From contig JAWQJJ010000002.1 of the NCBI GenBank assembly GCA_033485155.1, forward strand, positions 372,001 through 436,000: a DNA stretch of 64,000 bases. Direction: 5' to 3'. Shown in pieces: positions 35,243 to 44,994 of the stretch. A model generated the notes under the pieces. That model was not told where the DNA came from. It did not search any database and worked only from the letters and a program-made list of their open reading frames with translations. Origin of the DNA: Methanomassiliicoccus sp. Lineage in GTDB: Archaea > Thermoplasmatota > Thermoplasmata > Methanomassiliicoccales > Methanomassiliicoccaceae. The position numbers were made by a program, and so were the translations under genes. Numbering within the stretch: the first letter of the stretch is position 1; each line of letters opens with the position of its first letter.

Positions 35243-36649
35243 TTAGTATTTGATTTCCTTCAGATCGGCCGGTATCTCGATGACTTCCCCTAGCTTATCG
35301 AGGTCGATCAGGTAAGACTTCATGTCCCGGACGTGAAAGTTGTAGACCGAGAGGTAAAGTGCGGCGTCCTTGTGTTCCGGGTCGCTGATATATTTCAGCT
35401 CGGGGTTCATTCCCTGATCGCCCCGTACCGCCATCCGGTACGGCTTATCGAAGTCTAGGCATTTACAGCTGTAGACCGACTTCAACCCTTTCGGACTTGT
35501 GGCTAAGATATCAGGCTCTCTATCCCCGCCCAGCCGCCTCGCCTCAAAGCCTCTACTCAGCAGGTTGGCCTCCATATACTTCTCGAACTCCAAACCGGAC
35601 CGCCGACATATCTCGCCCCGGACCTCGCTTATCGCTTTACTCACTTGGGCCTGATTCGCATACTTCACTTTCAGCGCGATCTCGGATTGAGTTAGGTCCG
35701 GCTCCCGTACTGAGAGGAAGTAAGCTCTGGCCTTTTTCTTCCAGTTCTTCTCTTTCAGCAAATCCGCCAGAGCAATCTCCCTGTCAAAGAAGAACTCCAC
35801 ATCCCCGTCTGGCCGCTCCCCTATCTTGACAAGTGGGTAGGCATCCGGAGACACATAATCCAGGTGGAACCGTCCACACGGCCGGTCGTTCCCATAGGCA
35901 TCCCCGCCAATGGGTATAGCTACGATGGAATCACTTTTCGCGCTGTTGTCATGCTGGAGGAACATCCTGTAACTGATCTTCCCAAGCTCGGCGTAAGCAG
36001 CGCCGGTCACGTATTCTTTCATCAGCTTCTCGTCGTTAGCGTCAGTGCTGGTGGACTTGAAAATCAGGATATGCCCGGACCTGAACACTATATCCAGCAT
36101 CTTGAAACGCTGAGTGAGATAGACGACGACAACGATACCTGTCTTGACCTTCGCTACTCGCTCGTAAACGTGCCTGATCTCCAGGAAGTTACCAATGTCC
36201 AGATTACGCTTATTGCTCATGCCCTGGCGTGAGCTTCCTTTCTTCACCGCGTCGTCAATGATGATGAGCTGCACCGGGTCCTTGTTGATGTTATCCAGCG
36301 CCGTTTCTATGTCATCGGTGAAGATGGTGTTTACCTTGTAGTCCTTGTACCTCTCTCCAACCTTCTTAGCGATGGCTCGGGCGTAGGAGGTCTTCCCGGA
36401 CTCCATAGCGCCAACGATTACGAGATGCCTTAGCTTCACTTCCTCCCAGGTAGGCATGGGGGGCATCAGCCCGTTAAGAGCCGTTTCCGTGAGGTTTTTA
36501 AGGCCGTCGTAGGGGTGGATGAACTGCGAGGTGTGAAGGTACCCCCCGGAGATGTTGAACCCGATACGAGGCATGGAAAGGGGTTTGACGGCAGGGGGTA
36601 CCGTCCGGGGCAGTATCTCCCCCTGCATCAGCTGGTCGAAAGGTTCCAT
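35243..36649 (-). CDS. P-loop ATPase with C-terminal nuclease-like domain
   Basis: 468 residues. Walker A is VGAMESGKTSYA and Walker B is VQLIIIDDAV, in an FtsK/HerA-like or viral packaging-type ATPase core (residues about 90-230). A winged-helix-like segment follows (DLTQSEIALKVKYANQAQVSKAI, core only). The C-terminus (GLEFEKYMEANLLSRGFEA, then DREPDILATS and YSCKCLDF) looks like a restriction-endonuclease-like (Mrr-type) fold, with S-x-K where E-x-K is usual. It is last in the virion-type operon. A DNA-handling or morphogenesis ATPase, like pleolipovirus VP8-type proteins, is inferred. Confidence 0.7.
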   Translation of the reverse strand: MEPFDQLMQGEILPRTVPPAVKPLSMPRIGFNISGGYLHTSQFIHPYDGLKNLTETALNGLMPPMPTWEEVKLRHLVIVGAMESGKTSYARAIAKKVGERYKDYKVNTIFTDDIETALDNINKDPVQLIIIDDAVKKGSSRQGMSNKRNLDIGNFLEIRHVYERVAKVKTGIVVVVYLTQRFKMLDIVFRSGHILIFKSTSTDANDEKLMKEYVTGAAYAELGKISYRMFLQHDNSAKSDSIVAIPIGGDAYGNDRPCGRFHLDYVSPDAYPLVKIGERPDGDVEFFFDREIALADLLKEKNWKKKARAYFLSVREPDLTQSEIALKVKYANQAQVSKAISEVRGEICRRSGLEFEKYMEANLLSRGFEARRLGGDREPDILATSPKGLKSVYSCKCLDFDKPYRMAVRGDQGMNPELKYISDPEHKDAALYLSVYNFHVRDMKSYLIDLDKLGEVIEIPADLKEIKY

Positions 36650-36656
36650 GTCGCCA

Positions 36657-37160
36657 TCACCTCGGGGGGCTCAAACTGTTCTGTGCTTCCTTCTTGCTGG
36701 CTAAGGATGTCGCGCTGGACAGCATCAGCGCGAACAGCGTGGGGTCGTCGCTGTAGATCTTCCTCACTTCATCCAATCCTCCCTTTAGTCCGTGAGTCTC
36801 GATGAACACCCTGTGCATCTCCAGATCGGTCTGGGCTTGCTCGTTCCGTTCAATGAGATCCTGAGCCCGGAGAGATTTCGAGAACTGAAGCGCTACCCTG
36901 CACACCTCATCGACCGGCCCGTCGATGTCCAGGTAATGCTTCCCTTCCCTGGTCTCGGCCAGTCGTCCGGCGTGGACCTGGAACGCCTCTACCGTCTGCT
37001 CCAGCTTGGCATGCCGTATCTTCAGTTGGTTCTCTACCAGATCGGTGAATTGCAGGAACACCTTGGTATCCTGGTACATCGACTGAAGTAGGCCAGGCTC
37101 CAGCAGCTCCCTATCGAAGTGGAGCTTCTGGATAACATCGGCCGTCCTAATCTGACCCAT
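36657..37160 (-). CDS. Helical protein of the virion-type operon
   Basis: 167 residues, mostly helical, no signal peptide or membrane segment: LVENQLKIRHAKLEQTVEAF and LIERNEQAQTDLEMHRVFIE look coiled-coil-like. Its start overlaps the upstream gene by 14 bp and its stop is 7 bp before the ATPase start. It may be an internal virion or assembly protein. Not recognised. Confidence 0.65.
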   Translation of the reverse strand: MGQIRTADVIQKLHFDRELLEPGLLQSMYQDTKVFLQFTDLVENQLKIRHAKLEQTVEAFQVHAGRLAETREGKHYLDIDGPVDEVCRVALQFSKSLRAQDLIERNEQAQTDLEMHRVFIETHGLKGGLDEVRKIYSDDPTLFALMLSSATSLASKKEAQNSLSPPR

Positions 37161-38625
37161 TCTTTCCCTCCCTCGGTTCCTCTTCCTCCGCTTGCTCCGG
37201 TTCCTTATCGTTCAGCAGCTCTGTTCTCTGTTCGCTCTCTCGCTTGACCTGGACCGGCGCTATCGTCGCGGTCGTATCCTTCATCTTGAAGGTGTGCCAG
37301 GGAGTCTCGATAAGCGGCGTGGCGTCCTTGTATCGAGCAAAGATTTTCTTCGGAGCCTGGAGGGGCGATACTTGCATGGCCATCTCGTGATACCTCGCTG
37401 CGGTGTCGGCGGCGTCGGTCCTCCGGCGCAGTTCCAGCTCGGCCAGCCTGGAAGCCTTGTCTTCGTGCTGGTCCTGGATGCGGTAATAATTGTTGATGTC
37501 CACCAGGAACTCGATAAGGCTGATCCTGCTGGCATAACCGATCTTGAACCGCGTGGTTATCTCCCGATACTTCAGAATCCAGCCCTTTCGTATGGTCTCC
37601 AGCTGCTCGGTCTTTTCGACCACGAACATACGGAACTTCATCCTTGTGGCGCGGCCTGGCTTCTGAGCCACAACCGTCCAGTCTGAAGTAATGCCCACGT
37701 CCGTTTCAAGTCGGTGATGGATCCCGAACACCAGGCGCTTGAACAGGGCCCGATTGGTCTGGTCCTGGATGCAGCATCCGGTGGTATCCTTCGGCCAATA
37801 GACCGCTTCAGGAATCAACCAGAACGTCTTAGCTTGGGGGTCGACGGTGAGCGGGGTTGCGCTGTCGATCGGCCGGAGCATGAAGCCCAGGATGTAACCG
37901 ACCACGAATACTATGGACCACACCCAGCCCCACGGACTGAGGTTAAAGAACACGTCAGCTCCGGCCAGGGAGAAGATGCCCATCGAAAGGAAGTCCTTCG
38001 GCCTCCAGAACCGGGTAACGTGCTTAATCGCCGCTCCGACGATGACGCCGATGGAAAGAGCGATGGCGGTCTGAACGATGTTCTCCAGGAATGCGCTGGT
38101 CAGCATTGAGGCCACATCATCGGCCGAATATATCTTGGCCGAATCCTCGGACGTCGGAGGGCTCAATCCCCAGTTACCGTTATCACTCACCTGGGGCAGC
38201 ATCTCATAGTAATGGTATCGGTTATAGCTCCCCTCCAGGCCATAGTAGGAGTTCACGACATCAATGCGACAATCGACCGACCCATAATCCAGCTCGATGA
38301 TCTTAGAGCTGGCCGGGTCCACGCTCTCAGACTGGATCATTGAGCCGTTGACCTGCCAGAGCTGGAGCGTTATGGCGTGGACATCGTAGTTAATCAGCTC
38401 TACCAGCTCGTAAGGCCCTACTTTGTCGGAGTTAGCCATATACAGCTCATAGTCTGGCCCAGTGTGCGAGGACCAGCCGTTAAGCGTGGTCGCCGATGCT
38501 GTCCCAGCACCAAGGGAAAGAGAAAGGAAAAGGGTAGCCAGCAAGGCTAACGTTACGACGGTTGCCGTTTTCTTTCGCTCACTTCCTGGACCTCGAACAT
38601 CGGCGGGCGTCGGTGCCAGTCTCAT
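37147..38625 (-). CDS. Multi-pass membrane protein of the virion-type operon
   Basis: 492 residues. A signal peptide (TVVTLALLATLFLSLSLGAG, cleaved near TASA) is followed by an outer domain to about residue 165, three or four membrane helices (IVQTAIALSIGVIVGAAI, FLSMGIFSLAGADVFF, WVWSIVFVVGYILGFML), and a large cytosolic domain with helices and an acidic tail (EEEEPREGKNGSD). Its ATG overlaps the spike-like gene stop as ATGA. The topology suits an envelope or assembly protein. No family recognised. Confidence 0.72.
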   Translation of the reverse strand: MRLAPTPADVRGPGSERKKTATVVTLALLATLFLSLSLGAGTASATTLNGWSSHTGPDYELYMANSDKVGPYELVELINYDVHAITLQLWQVNGSMIQSESVDPASSKIIELDYGSVDCRIDVVNSYYGLEGSYNRYHYYEMLPQVSDNGNWGLSPPTSEDSAKIYSADDVASMLTSAFLENIVQTAIALSIGVIVGAAIKHVTRFWRPKDFLSMGIFSLAGADVFFNLSPWGWVWSIVFVVGYILGFMLRPIDSATPLTVDPQAKTFWLIPEAVYWPKDTTGCCIQDQTNRALFKRLVFGIHHRLETDVGITSDWTVVAQKPGRATRMKFRMFVVEKTEQLETIRKGWILKYREITTRFKIGYASRISLIEFLVDINNYYRIQDQHEDKASRLAELELRRRTDAADTAARYHEMAMQVSPLQAPKKIFARYKDATPLIETPWHTFKMKDTTATIAPVQVKRESEQRTELLNDKEPEQAEEEEPREGKNGSD

Positions 38626-41600
38626 CTCTTGCCCCCCTTCCGACGCTTGGCCATAACCACCAGGACGAGGATGATTATGATCAGGAAGAGAGCGAGGACC
38701 GAACCGCTCATAGTGGTCGAATAGCTGGCATTGCCTCCGGTCGGTATGGTGATACCGCCAGGCAGGGTTATGCTTCCCCCGCTAGTATTGTTCGAGCCTC
38801 CGTTGTTCCCGCCATTTGTCCCATATGACTCGACGGTCAGATCATAGGAATAGCTGGAGGAAATCCCCCGGCTGTTCGTGGCCGTTATGGTGACGTGGTA
38901 GGAACCGGCCTTAGTTGGCGTCCCGCTCAATCGGCCGGAATCGCTCCCGATGGTCAGCCAACTACCGGCGTCAGTGGTGAGGGTCCAGGTAACCGCTTGG
39001 TCGGCCGAAGCGGTCCAGCGATACAGGGTTCTCTCTTGACCCTTAAGGAGCGGGTTAGCGAATATCTGGGGGGCGTCGTCGTCCACATAGACGGTTACGG
39101 TCTGGGTTGCTTGAATTCCGGACGTTGCGTTTGTCACCGTCACCTGGAGGGCATAGGTACCAGCTTGGGTTGGCGTCCCGCTAAAGGTGTGCAGCTGGTC
39201 ATAGTAGATCATCCAGGACGGTAGGCCGGTAATGTTCACAATCCCATTCGACGGAGTATAGACCAGTGTGTAGGACCAATACCCATTAGTCAGGATGTGG
39301 AACGATGCGGCCGAGGATATGACCGGGGGCGGGGCTATAGCCTCAATGGTCCAGTTTGCATAACTGGTTAGGGTCGTCAGTGGGTCATATACAGCGGCGC
39401 TAACGTTCCAGGTGCCAGCGGTTAGGGTCATTCCCTTAACCGTTCTATTGGTCGCGTCGTAGGTTAGCCAGCTGGCACTCGTGGTTATGGTCACGGTGCA
39501 TCGAGCGGGGTTCACGTTGAGGACATACCCGTATTGCTCCCCCGTCCAGATGATATCAAGAGGCTGAGCTATGCCCCCTTCGCCGGTGGTCGTGTTGGTG
39601 TGGTCGTTAGTGACCTCCGGAGGATCTGCTGGCACATGGATAACCCAGTCGGTCTGATTGCTTAAGCCGGTCGTTTGGTTGGTGACTATGCCAGTAACGG
39701 GATAGTCTCCAGGGACGTAGGGCGTTCCCCATACGGTACCGTTCTCGGGGTCATAATGGAGCCATTCCGGAGCGTTGGGCACGTTCAAGCGGAGGGGGCC
39801 GGGGTTAGCAGCGCTCCCCCATCCAGAGCCACCAAACGAATAGCTGTATGAGCTACCCGATTGCTGAGTTCCCGATTGAGGCGGGTTCTCGATCTGCGGG
39901 GGGTCGGCCGTAACCGAAACCGTCCAGTTCTGCCAATAAGTCAGGGTGCCGGATATGCTCGTTATCCCCAGGCTGATATGAGCGGTCTGGGGGCTGGTTG
40001 GCGCCATTCCCTCTAAGGTCATGGTGTCCGGGTTCCAGGTGAGCCACAGCGACCCAGAATAGACGATGGAAACGCTTTCGTTGGCCGTTAGGTGATAGCT
40101 GTATGGCTCCCCCACCTTTATCGTATCGGCCGGGGAGCTGGAAACCATAGGCATCCAGCGTTCCCGGTCGTAAACGGTGACGGTGAAATTCTGATATGCC
40201 GTCAGTCCTCCCGGACCAGCGGCCGACAGCGACACAGCCCAGGCGCCGATTTTCGAGGTGTCCGGGGTACCGCTTAGAATGGTACCGTCCCAGGTCATCC
40301 AGGACGGGACAGATAGCGCCGTTAGGGTTGCCGTTTCGTTTGTGGTCGGTAGGTAGCTATAGGCGTGGTCTACCGTGGCCATGTAGCTAGGGCTGGAGGT
40401 CCAGCTGGGCGCCCATTGGTTTACTGCAATGGTCACGTTCTGCCAGGCCGACATGAGGCCATTCGTTGATGTTGCCCGTATCGAGAGCGAATAGCTCCCT
40501 GGTACCGTGGGCGTTCCCCAGAAGGTACTATTGGCGCTCTGCCAGTCCATCCAGCTAGGCTTATCCATTACAGTGATAGAGGCCGATTCATTGACCCCCA
40601 CAGTGTAATGATAGGTATGGCCAGCTATCAGGGTATTCGGGGCGTTGGTGGTGAATGCCGGACGCCATCCAGTAACCGTTATGTCGAAAGTCTGGACGGT
40701 GAAACCCATGCCAGCGGTGGACACTCCCCTTAAGGAAACGGTGAATGAGCCCAGAGCGTTAGGCGTTCCCGTCAGTCTGGAGCCGTCCCAGGTGAGCCAG
40801 GAAGGCTTAGTAACGGCCGTTATCGTGCCAGTCTCGTTAAGGCTAGGTTGGTAGGTGTAGGCGTGATTAACGGTCGCCGTAGTTACTGGACTGGTCGAAA
40901 AGGAAGGGCTCCAATGGGCCGGGGCGGCGTATCTCATCTGTTGCGATGAAGGGTAAGACAGATGGACCAAGCCGTATGGATCTATTGCTAGGCCGATGGT
41001 CCCGGCGTAGTTATCCCCTCCGACATAGGAAAACGTCGTGGCCACTTTTACGGACCAGCTCCCCCCGGCATTTGTGGCGATCTGGAAACCGATCGATGAC
41101 GATGCCATGAAAACAACATAGGCGTTATTGCTGGAATCCAGAGCGATTTGGCAGGGTGTAGCGAAGTTCGTTGTCGTTATGCTCTGAGAGGTCCAGCTGG
41201 CTCCATTGTAATAGAGATAGGTGCATCCGGTACCGCCAGGACTGGCGCAGGCTATACGGGGCACGTCATCGGAGCCTATGGCCAGGCTAACTCCAGAGCA
41301 TTGTTCATAATAGCTCCCGCTTTGGAGCGCATAGCAATAGACGCCAGTAGATTGGTAGGTCCAAACGCCATATGACTTCGAGGCGTAGTAGACCAGGGCC
41401 TTATAGCCGGTTACAAATGGCCCCGAATAAGCGATATGGGGGTTTCCGTTGCTGTCCAGGGCTATGCTCAGTCCAGCGCAAACGTTAGCGACCCCATCCT
41501 GGATTAGTTCAAGGCTCCAGGTCGAGCCGGTCCAATGGGCACACTTAACACATCGGCCAGAGGTGCTAACGTCCTTGTATGCCACATATGGGTTATTGTT

Positions 41601-42062
41601 ATGGTCCAGGACCATAGCGCATCGGTCGGCGGTGCCAACGGTCGTAATGTTCGACGTTATCCAGGTGGAGCCGTCCAGATAGGCGTATCGAATCGTGTTG
41701 TCGGTGATATAGGCCACTTTGGGCACGTTATCCGAACCGATGCACAGCGAGGGGTATTTTCCAGCTGTCGCCGATGCGCTATCAATGGTTACATAGCTCC
41801 ATACTCCCCCGGACATTGAAGCGTAATGTAATCCAGTGGTCCCGGTGTAATAGGCTATGTGGGGCTGTCCCTGTTGGTCTAGGGCGAGGCTGCTGTAAAG
41901 GCCGGTGTAGTTGTAGGACGTTGATTCAACGAGGGACGTCGGATAAACGGCGCTAGCAGGGGGTAGAGCCGCTAGGACGACTAGGCACACGGTTAGGGCC
42001 GCTACGATGCCTAGAAGGGCCTTCCTTGAACGTCTGTGAGAAATTAGAGAATGTAGCTTCAT
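38622..42062 (-). CDS. Giant secreted beta-propeller/Ig-repeat membrane-anchored spike-like protein
   Basis: 1146 residues. Signal peptide near residues 15-39 (ALLGIVAALTVCLVVLAAL). Residues about 40-385 have repeats such as GQPHIAYY, NVPKVAYI, NPYVAYKD and NPHIAYSG, a propeller-like set. About nine Ig-like (He_PIG) repeats follow, each with a LTWDG/GTP-type core (PSWMTWDGTILSGTP, PSWMIYYDQLHTFSGTP). A Gly/Ser/Asn linker leads to a C-terminal membrane helix (VLALFLIIIILVLVVMA) and a basic tail. This is a type I surface protein, likely a receptor-binding spike or adhesin. Confidence 0.82.
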   Translation of the reverse strand: MKLHSLISHRRSRKALLGIVAALTVCLVVLAALPPASAVYPTSLVESTSYNYTGLYSSLALDQQGQPHIAYYTGTTGLHYASMSGGVWSYVTIDSASATAGKYPSLCIGSDNVPKVAYITDNTIRYAYLDGSTWITSNITTVGTADRCAMVLDHNNNPYVAYKDVSTSGRCVKCAHWTGSTWSLELIQDGVANVCAGLSIALDSNGNPHIAYSGPFVTGYKALVYYASKSYGVWTYQSTGVYCYALQSGSYYEQCSGVSLAIGSDDVPRIACASPGGTGCTYLYYNGASWTSQSITTTNFATPCQIALDSSNNAYVVFMASSSIGFQIATNAGGSWSVKVATTFSYVGGDNYAGTIGLAIDPYGLVHLSYPSSQQMRYAAPAHWSPSFSTSPVTTATVNHAYTYQPSLNETGTITAVTKPSWLTWDGSRLTGTPNALGSFTVSLRGVSTAGMGFTVQTFDITVTGWRPAFTTNAPNTLIAGHTYHYTVGVNESASITVMDKPSWMDWQSANSTFWGTPTVPGSYSLSIRATSTNGLMSAWQNVTIAVNQWAPSWTSSPSYMATVDHAYSYLPTTNETATLTALSVPSWMTWDGTILSGTPDTSKIGAWAVSLSAAGPGGLTAYQNFTVTVYDRERWMPMVSSSPADTIKVGEPYSYHLTANESVSIVYSGSLWLTWNPDTMTLEGMAPTSPQTAHISLGITSISGTLTYWQNWTVSVTADPPQIENPPQSGTQQSGSSYSYSFGGSGWGSAANPGPLRLNVPNAPEWLHYDPENGTVWGTPYVPGDYPVTGIVTNQTTGLSNQTDWVIHVPADPPEVTNDHTNTTTGEGGIAQPLDIIWTGEQYGYVLNVNPARCTVTITTSASWLTYDATNRTVKGMTLTAGTWNVSAAVYDPLTTLTSYANWTIEAIAPPPVISSAASFHILTNGYWSYTLVYTPSNGIVNITGLPSWMIYYDQLHTFSGTPTQAGTYALQVTVTNATSGIQATQTVTVYVDDDAPQIFANPLLKGQERTLYRWTASADQAVTWTLTTDAGSWLTIGSDSGRLSGTPTKAGSYHVTITATNSRGISSSYSYDLTVESYGTNGGNNGGSNNTSGGSITLPGGITIPTGGNASYSTTMSGSVLALFLIIIILVLVVMAKRRKGGKR

Positions 42063-42101
42063 GGTTCACCTCGAGAAAGAAAAGAAAAAGGTTTCAGGGG
42101 T

Positions 42102-44291
42102 TTACCTCCACCAGCTGTGTAGGTATTCCGGGGTGTGAGCTAGGGTCCAGAGTCCTAGGTCTGGCGGGTTTGTCAGAAGGTACCAGGCGGCCGCAGCTAT
42201 CACTATAGCCACAATGCCCAGAATGGTCAACGTCTGATAATCGAAGACCAGGCCAGCAACTAGGCAGATAGCGCCAACGATGATTACCACTAGGCAAATG
42301 TTGGCGGGGTCGCTCACGACATCTCCGATCTGGGGCAGGGGAGATTCTTCCGGTAGATCTGGGGGAACGTAGGTTTCCAGCTTATCGACGGTCAGCGTAT
42401 GACTGGCAACCAGCTTGTTTTCATACGCTATCTCGTCAACATGGATCGCCCATCCAATGCCTACGTCATGGTAGGTTATGTTTGGCTCCTGGACGTTCCC
42501 CTTTGAGGCGATATAGTCGGCCAGAGAGTCATACCCGTTAGCCCAGGTAATGATGTATCCGGTGCTATCCAGCTCCACCGTTTTACCTACTTCCAGGTCT
42601 AACCCTTCGAGGGTGGTGTAGATGGTGAACGGGGTACTATTCCCGATGACCTCAACGCCATTGTATGTCACCGTTCCCCGAACCAGCAAGTCGAAGGAAT
42701 CAGTCGATACGTTCACCGTTGCCGGTGACATAATCGTGTGATTCTGGAACGTGCTATTGAGCTGGTTTAGGTAGGCGTAATAGATGCTTAGCAGCTGTTG
42801 AGAGGTCATGTTGTTTAGCTGGTCGTAATCTGGCATTACGATCGTTGTCGGAGGATACAGCACATCCGGCGAGGTGCCATCGGTGCCCACTCCCCCGTTA
42901 TCCAGCAACACCTGATATGCGGTCTGACCGGCCAGGGCTGCGCCGTACGTGACCGTTCTCCATGCGCGGCTAACGTTCCAGATTGCCTCAATCATGGGCT
43001 GAAGGCTTACCCTATCAGTCGATAAGGTGTGTGAGCCGTCTGGATAGTTGAACGTCAGGTATGGGTAACCCTTGTTTGTATAGCGGTCTTCTATGCCGGT
43101 TTGCTTCCAGGGGTAGTTCTGATAGAACACCCAGACGCCGGAGGTCGAGAATCCTTGATCTGCGGGCAACATGGCCCATCCCCAGGAGAACACCAGGCCG
43201 TCATTCGTCTTAGTGTAAACGGCTATCCCAGGCGCCACAACTCCCGAACCAGAATAGTCCTCGGCAGCGTTGGCGGTCCAGATCCAGCTGTTATATGGAA
43301 GCTGGACGTTAAACCGGCCGGAGTCTAAGCCGTCAACGGTTCCCAGGTCCAGGGCATAGCCGGACATGGCGGTAAGGGTAATGGCCTGACTGTAAACCAC
43401 ATCTCCGGAGGCCGAAGTTATCACGACGTTACCCGTCTGGGCCGTGTTCCCCAGGTTCCAGAAGATCATGGTGTCCGTTTCGTTAAGCCAGACATACTTA
43501 CCCGTTGGGGTGTTGCAGAAGGAGAGCATTCTAACATACTGCTGGTTATCATATGTCGTCGCGGTGTTCTGGCTCATACCGAAGGTTTGAACGCCGACGC
43601 TCATAGAGTTCTTAGAATAGTCTCCGATGTATCCGCTTCCTACGCTATCCAGCTGTCTCAGAACTTTGTTAGTCACAGCGTAGGAACCAGCGACGGAGCC
43701 CACCATTTCATCCGATACGTGCGACTTGTCCAGCACATAATCAGCGTTGTAAATGTGGCTTTGGTCGTTATCGGTTTGATCTGCGTACAGCTGAGAGGCG
43801 GCATAGTAGGCGCTGCGCTGGTAAAAGGTTCCGGATCTCTGGGCCAGCTCTGCGACGTTCCTCGCGTTAGTCTCGGTTAAGACCAGCTTGGAATATGTCT
43901 CGTTGCGCTGGTCGTTAGCCAGCCACTTACTCAGAGCTGCGGCACTCTCTCCGGTGTTGTCTTGACCCCATCCACCGATGATATAACCGATGGCACCAGC
44001 TGAGGCACCGATAGCAACACCTATCATCCCTCCCGCAAGCGTACCGACGCCGGGAACAGCTGAACCTCCGATAGCTCCGATGGTACCGCCGGTTACGGCG
44101 CCAGCTATTACAGCGTCCTCCCATGAGGCCGCTTGGATCGTAGGGGGCGCCACTATGGCGAGGCATAGGAAAGCGCCAATGATCCCCAGGACAGCGGCCA
44201 GGACCGTAATCCTGGAATGCTTGCCGTTCCACGCCTTACGAGGCTTGGAGACATCCCCGGTCGTTTCCATCTCAATCTTTGTGCCATCCAT
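42102..44291 (-). CDS. Large secreted envelope protein with glycine-zipper segment
   Basis: 729 residues from ATG 44291 (GAGGTGC site). Membrane segment or signal at residues 27-52. A glycine-rich hydrophobic zipper follows at about 60-107 (GGTIGAIGGSAVPGVG and GGMIGVAIGASAGAIG). A long extracellular, N-glycosylation-rich (NxS/T) region fills about 110-650, and two membrane helices (ICLVVIIVGAICLVAGLVF and LTILGIVAIVIAAAAWYLL) lie near the C-terminus. The zipper could act as a fusion or membrane-inserting element. Located between the small membrane protein and the spike-like protein; probably part of the same surface complex. No family recognised. Confidence 0.75.
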   Translation of the reverse strand: MDGTKIEMETTGDVSKPRKAWNGKHSRITVLAAVLGIIGAFLCLAIVAPPTIQAASWEDAVIAGAVTGGTIGAIGGSAVPGVGTLAGGMIGVAIGASAGAIGYIIGGWGQDNTGESAAALSKWLANDQRNETYSKLVLTETNARNVAELAQRSGTFYQRSAYYAASQLYADQTDNDQSHIYNADYVLDKSHVSDEMVGSVAGSYAVTNKVLRQLDSVGSGYIGDYSKNSMSVGVQTFGMSQNTATTYDNQQYVRMLSFCNTPTGKYVWLNETDTMIFWNLGNTAQTGNVVITSASGDVVYSQAITLTAMSGYALDLGTVDGLDSGRFNVQLPYNSWIWTANAAEDYSGSGVVAPGIAVYTKTNDGLVFSWGWAMLPADQGFSTSGVWVFYQNYPWKQTGIEDRYTNKGYPYLTFNYPDGSHTLSTDRVSLQPMIEAIWNVSRAWRTVTYGAALAGQTAYQVLLDNGGVGTDGTSPDVLYPPTTIVMPDYDQLNNMTSQQLLSIYYAYLNQLNSTFQNHTIMSPATVNVSTDSFDLLVRGTVTYNGVEVIGNSTPFTIYTTLEGLDLEVGKTVELDSTGYIITWANGYDSLADYIASKGNVQEPNITYHDVGIGWAIHVDEIAYENKLVASHTLTVDKLETYVPPDLPEESPLPQIGDVVSDPANICLVVIIVGAICLVAGLVFDYQTLTILGIVAIVIAAAAWYLLTNPPDLGLWTLAHTPEYLHSWWR

Positions 44292-44300
44292 CTTCGCACC

Positions 44301-44603
44301 TCAGAAGTAATAGGTCACTAGGGCCAGAGCGGCGAAGATGAACAGCCCGTACAGCAACAGCGCTTCCTCGGTGAGCTTCCAGAGGATTAGGCAACCTACG
44401 GCCACGGCTAGGAAAATGTAGGTGATTATCGGAGCACCCACTCTTATCTCCTGATCCGAGGTCGCGGCCGATGCCGTGTCAGTCACAAAGCTAACAGCCA
44501 GAACCATCATGACAAGAATGAGGATGGCGGCTGGCACGATGCGGGCGCGGAGGTTCTTGAGCTTACTCCGAACCCTCTTGGTGATGTTCCTAAGTTTGGA
44601 CAT
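44301..44603 (-). CDS. Small three-helix membrane protein (VP3-like position)
   Basis: 100 residues. A very basic N-terminus (MSKLRNITKRVRSKLKNLRAR) precedes three hydrophobic helices (IVPAAILILVMMVLAVSFV, APIITYIFLAVAVGCLILW, LLLYGLFIFAALALVTYYF). First gene of the six-gene operon. An abundant internal membrane protein in this position would match the VP3-type proteins of pleolipoviruses. A truncated copy lies at 47599-47745. Confidence 0.68.
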   Translation of the reverse strand: MSKLRNITKRVRSKLKNLRARIVPAAILILVMMVLAVSFVTDTASAATSDQEIRVGAPIITYIFLAVAVGCLILWKLTEEALLLYGLFIFAALALVTYYF

Positions 44604-44994
44604 CGCCAGATAGGAATAACTTGAAAATATCCTAAGGTTGTGCCATCATTTATCTGTAAATGACTAAATAGCTGATGTGAGTATAATTATAAATATATTA
44701 TTATGAAGGTAAGGTGCCCATAATTCATAGTTTGGACCATGAACGATAACTAGCTCCAGTATTGACTACTAAGGAGTGTTGACTGGAGTAAACAAGGACC
44801 TTTATTCATGAATCAGACTTCCTAATCCATCAAATCCATTAGAACTAAAAAAGGTATCAGAGGGGCGGTAACCACACTAGAAGACTACTCTCCAGATAGC
44901 TACCGTTGCCTTCTCAAGACCAATAGTTTACCTTATTTCATCTACTTATCAGTACACCTCATCACCGTTTTTTAACCTCTAGCATTGAGTTAAT
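44604..44994 (-). promoter_or_regulatory. 391-bp gap, promoter of the virion-type operon
   Basis: No ORF is supported. AT-rich sequence at about 44660-44710 (with TATAATTATAAATATAT at about 44680-44698) is a likely promoter for the leftward operon that begins at 44603. The remaining 280 bp show no clear hairpin or repeat. Confidence 0.45.
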
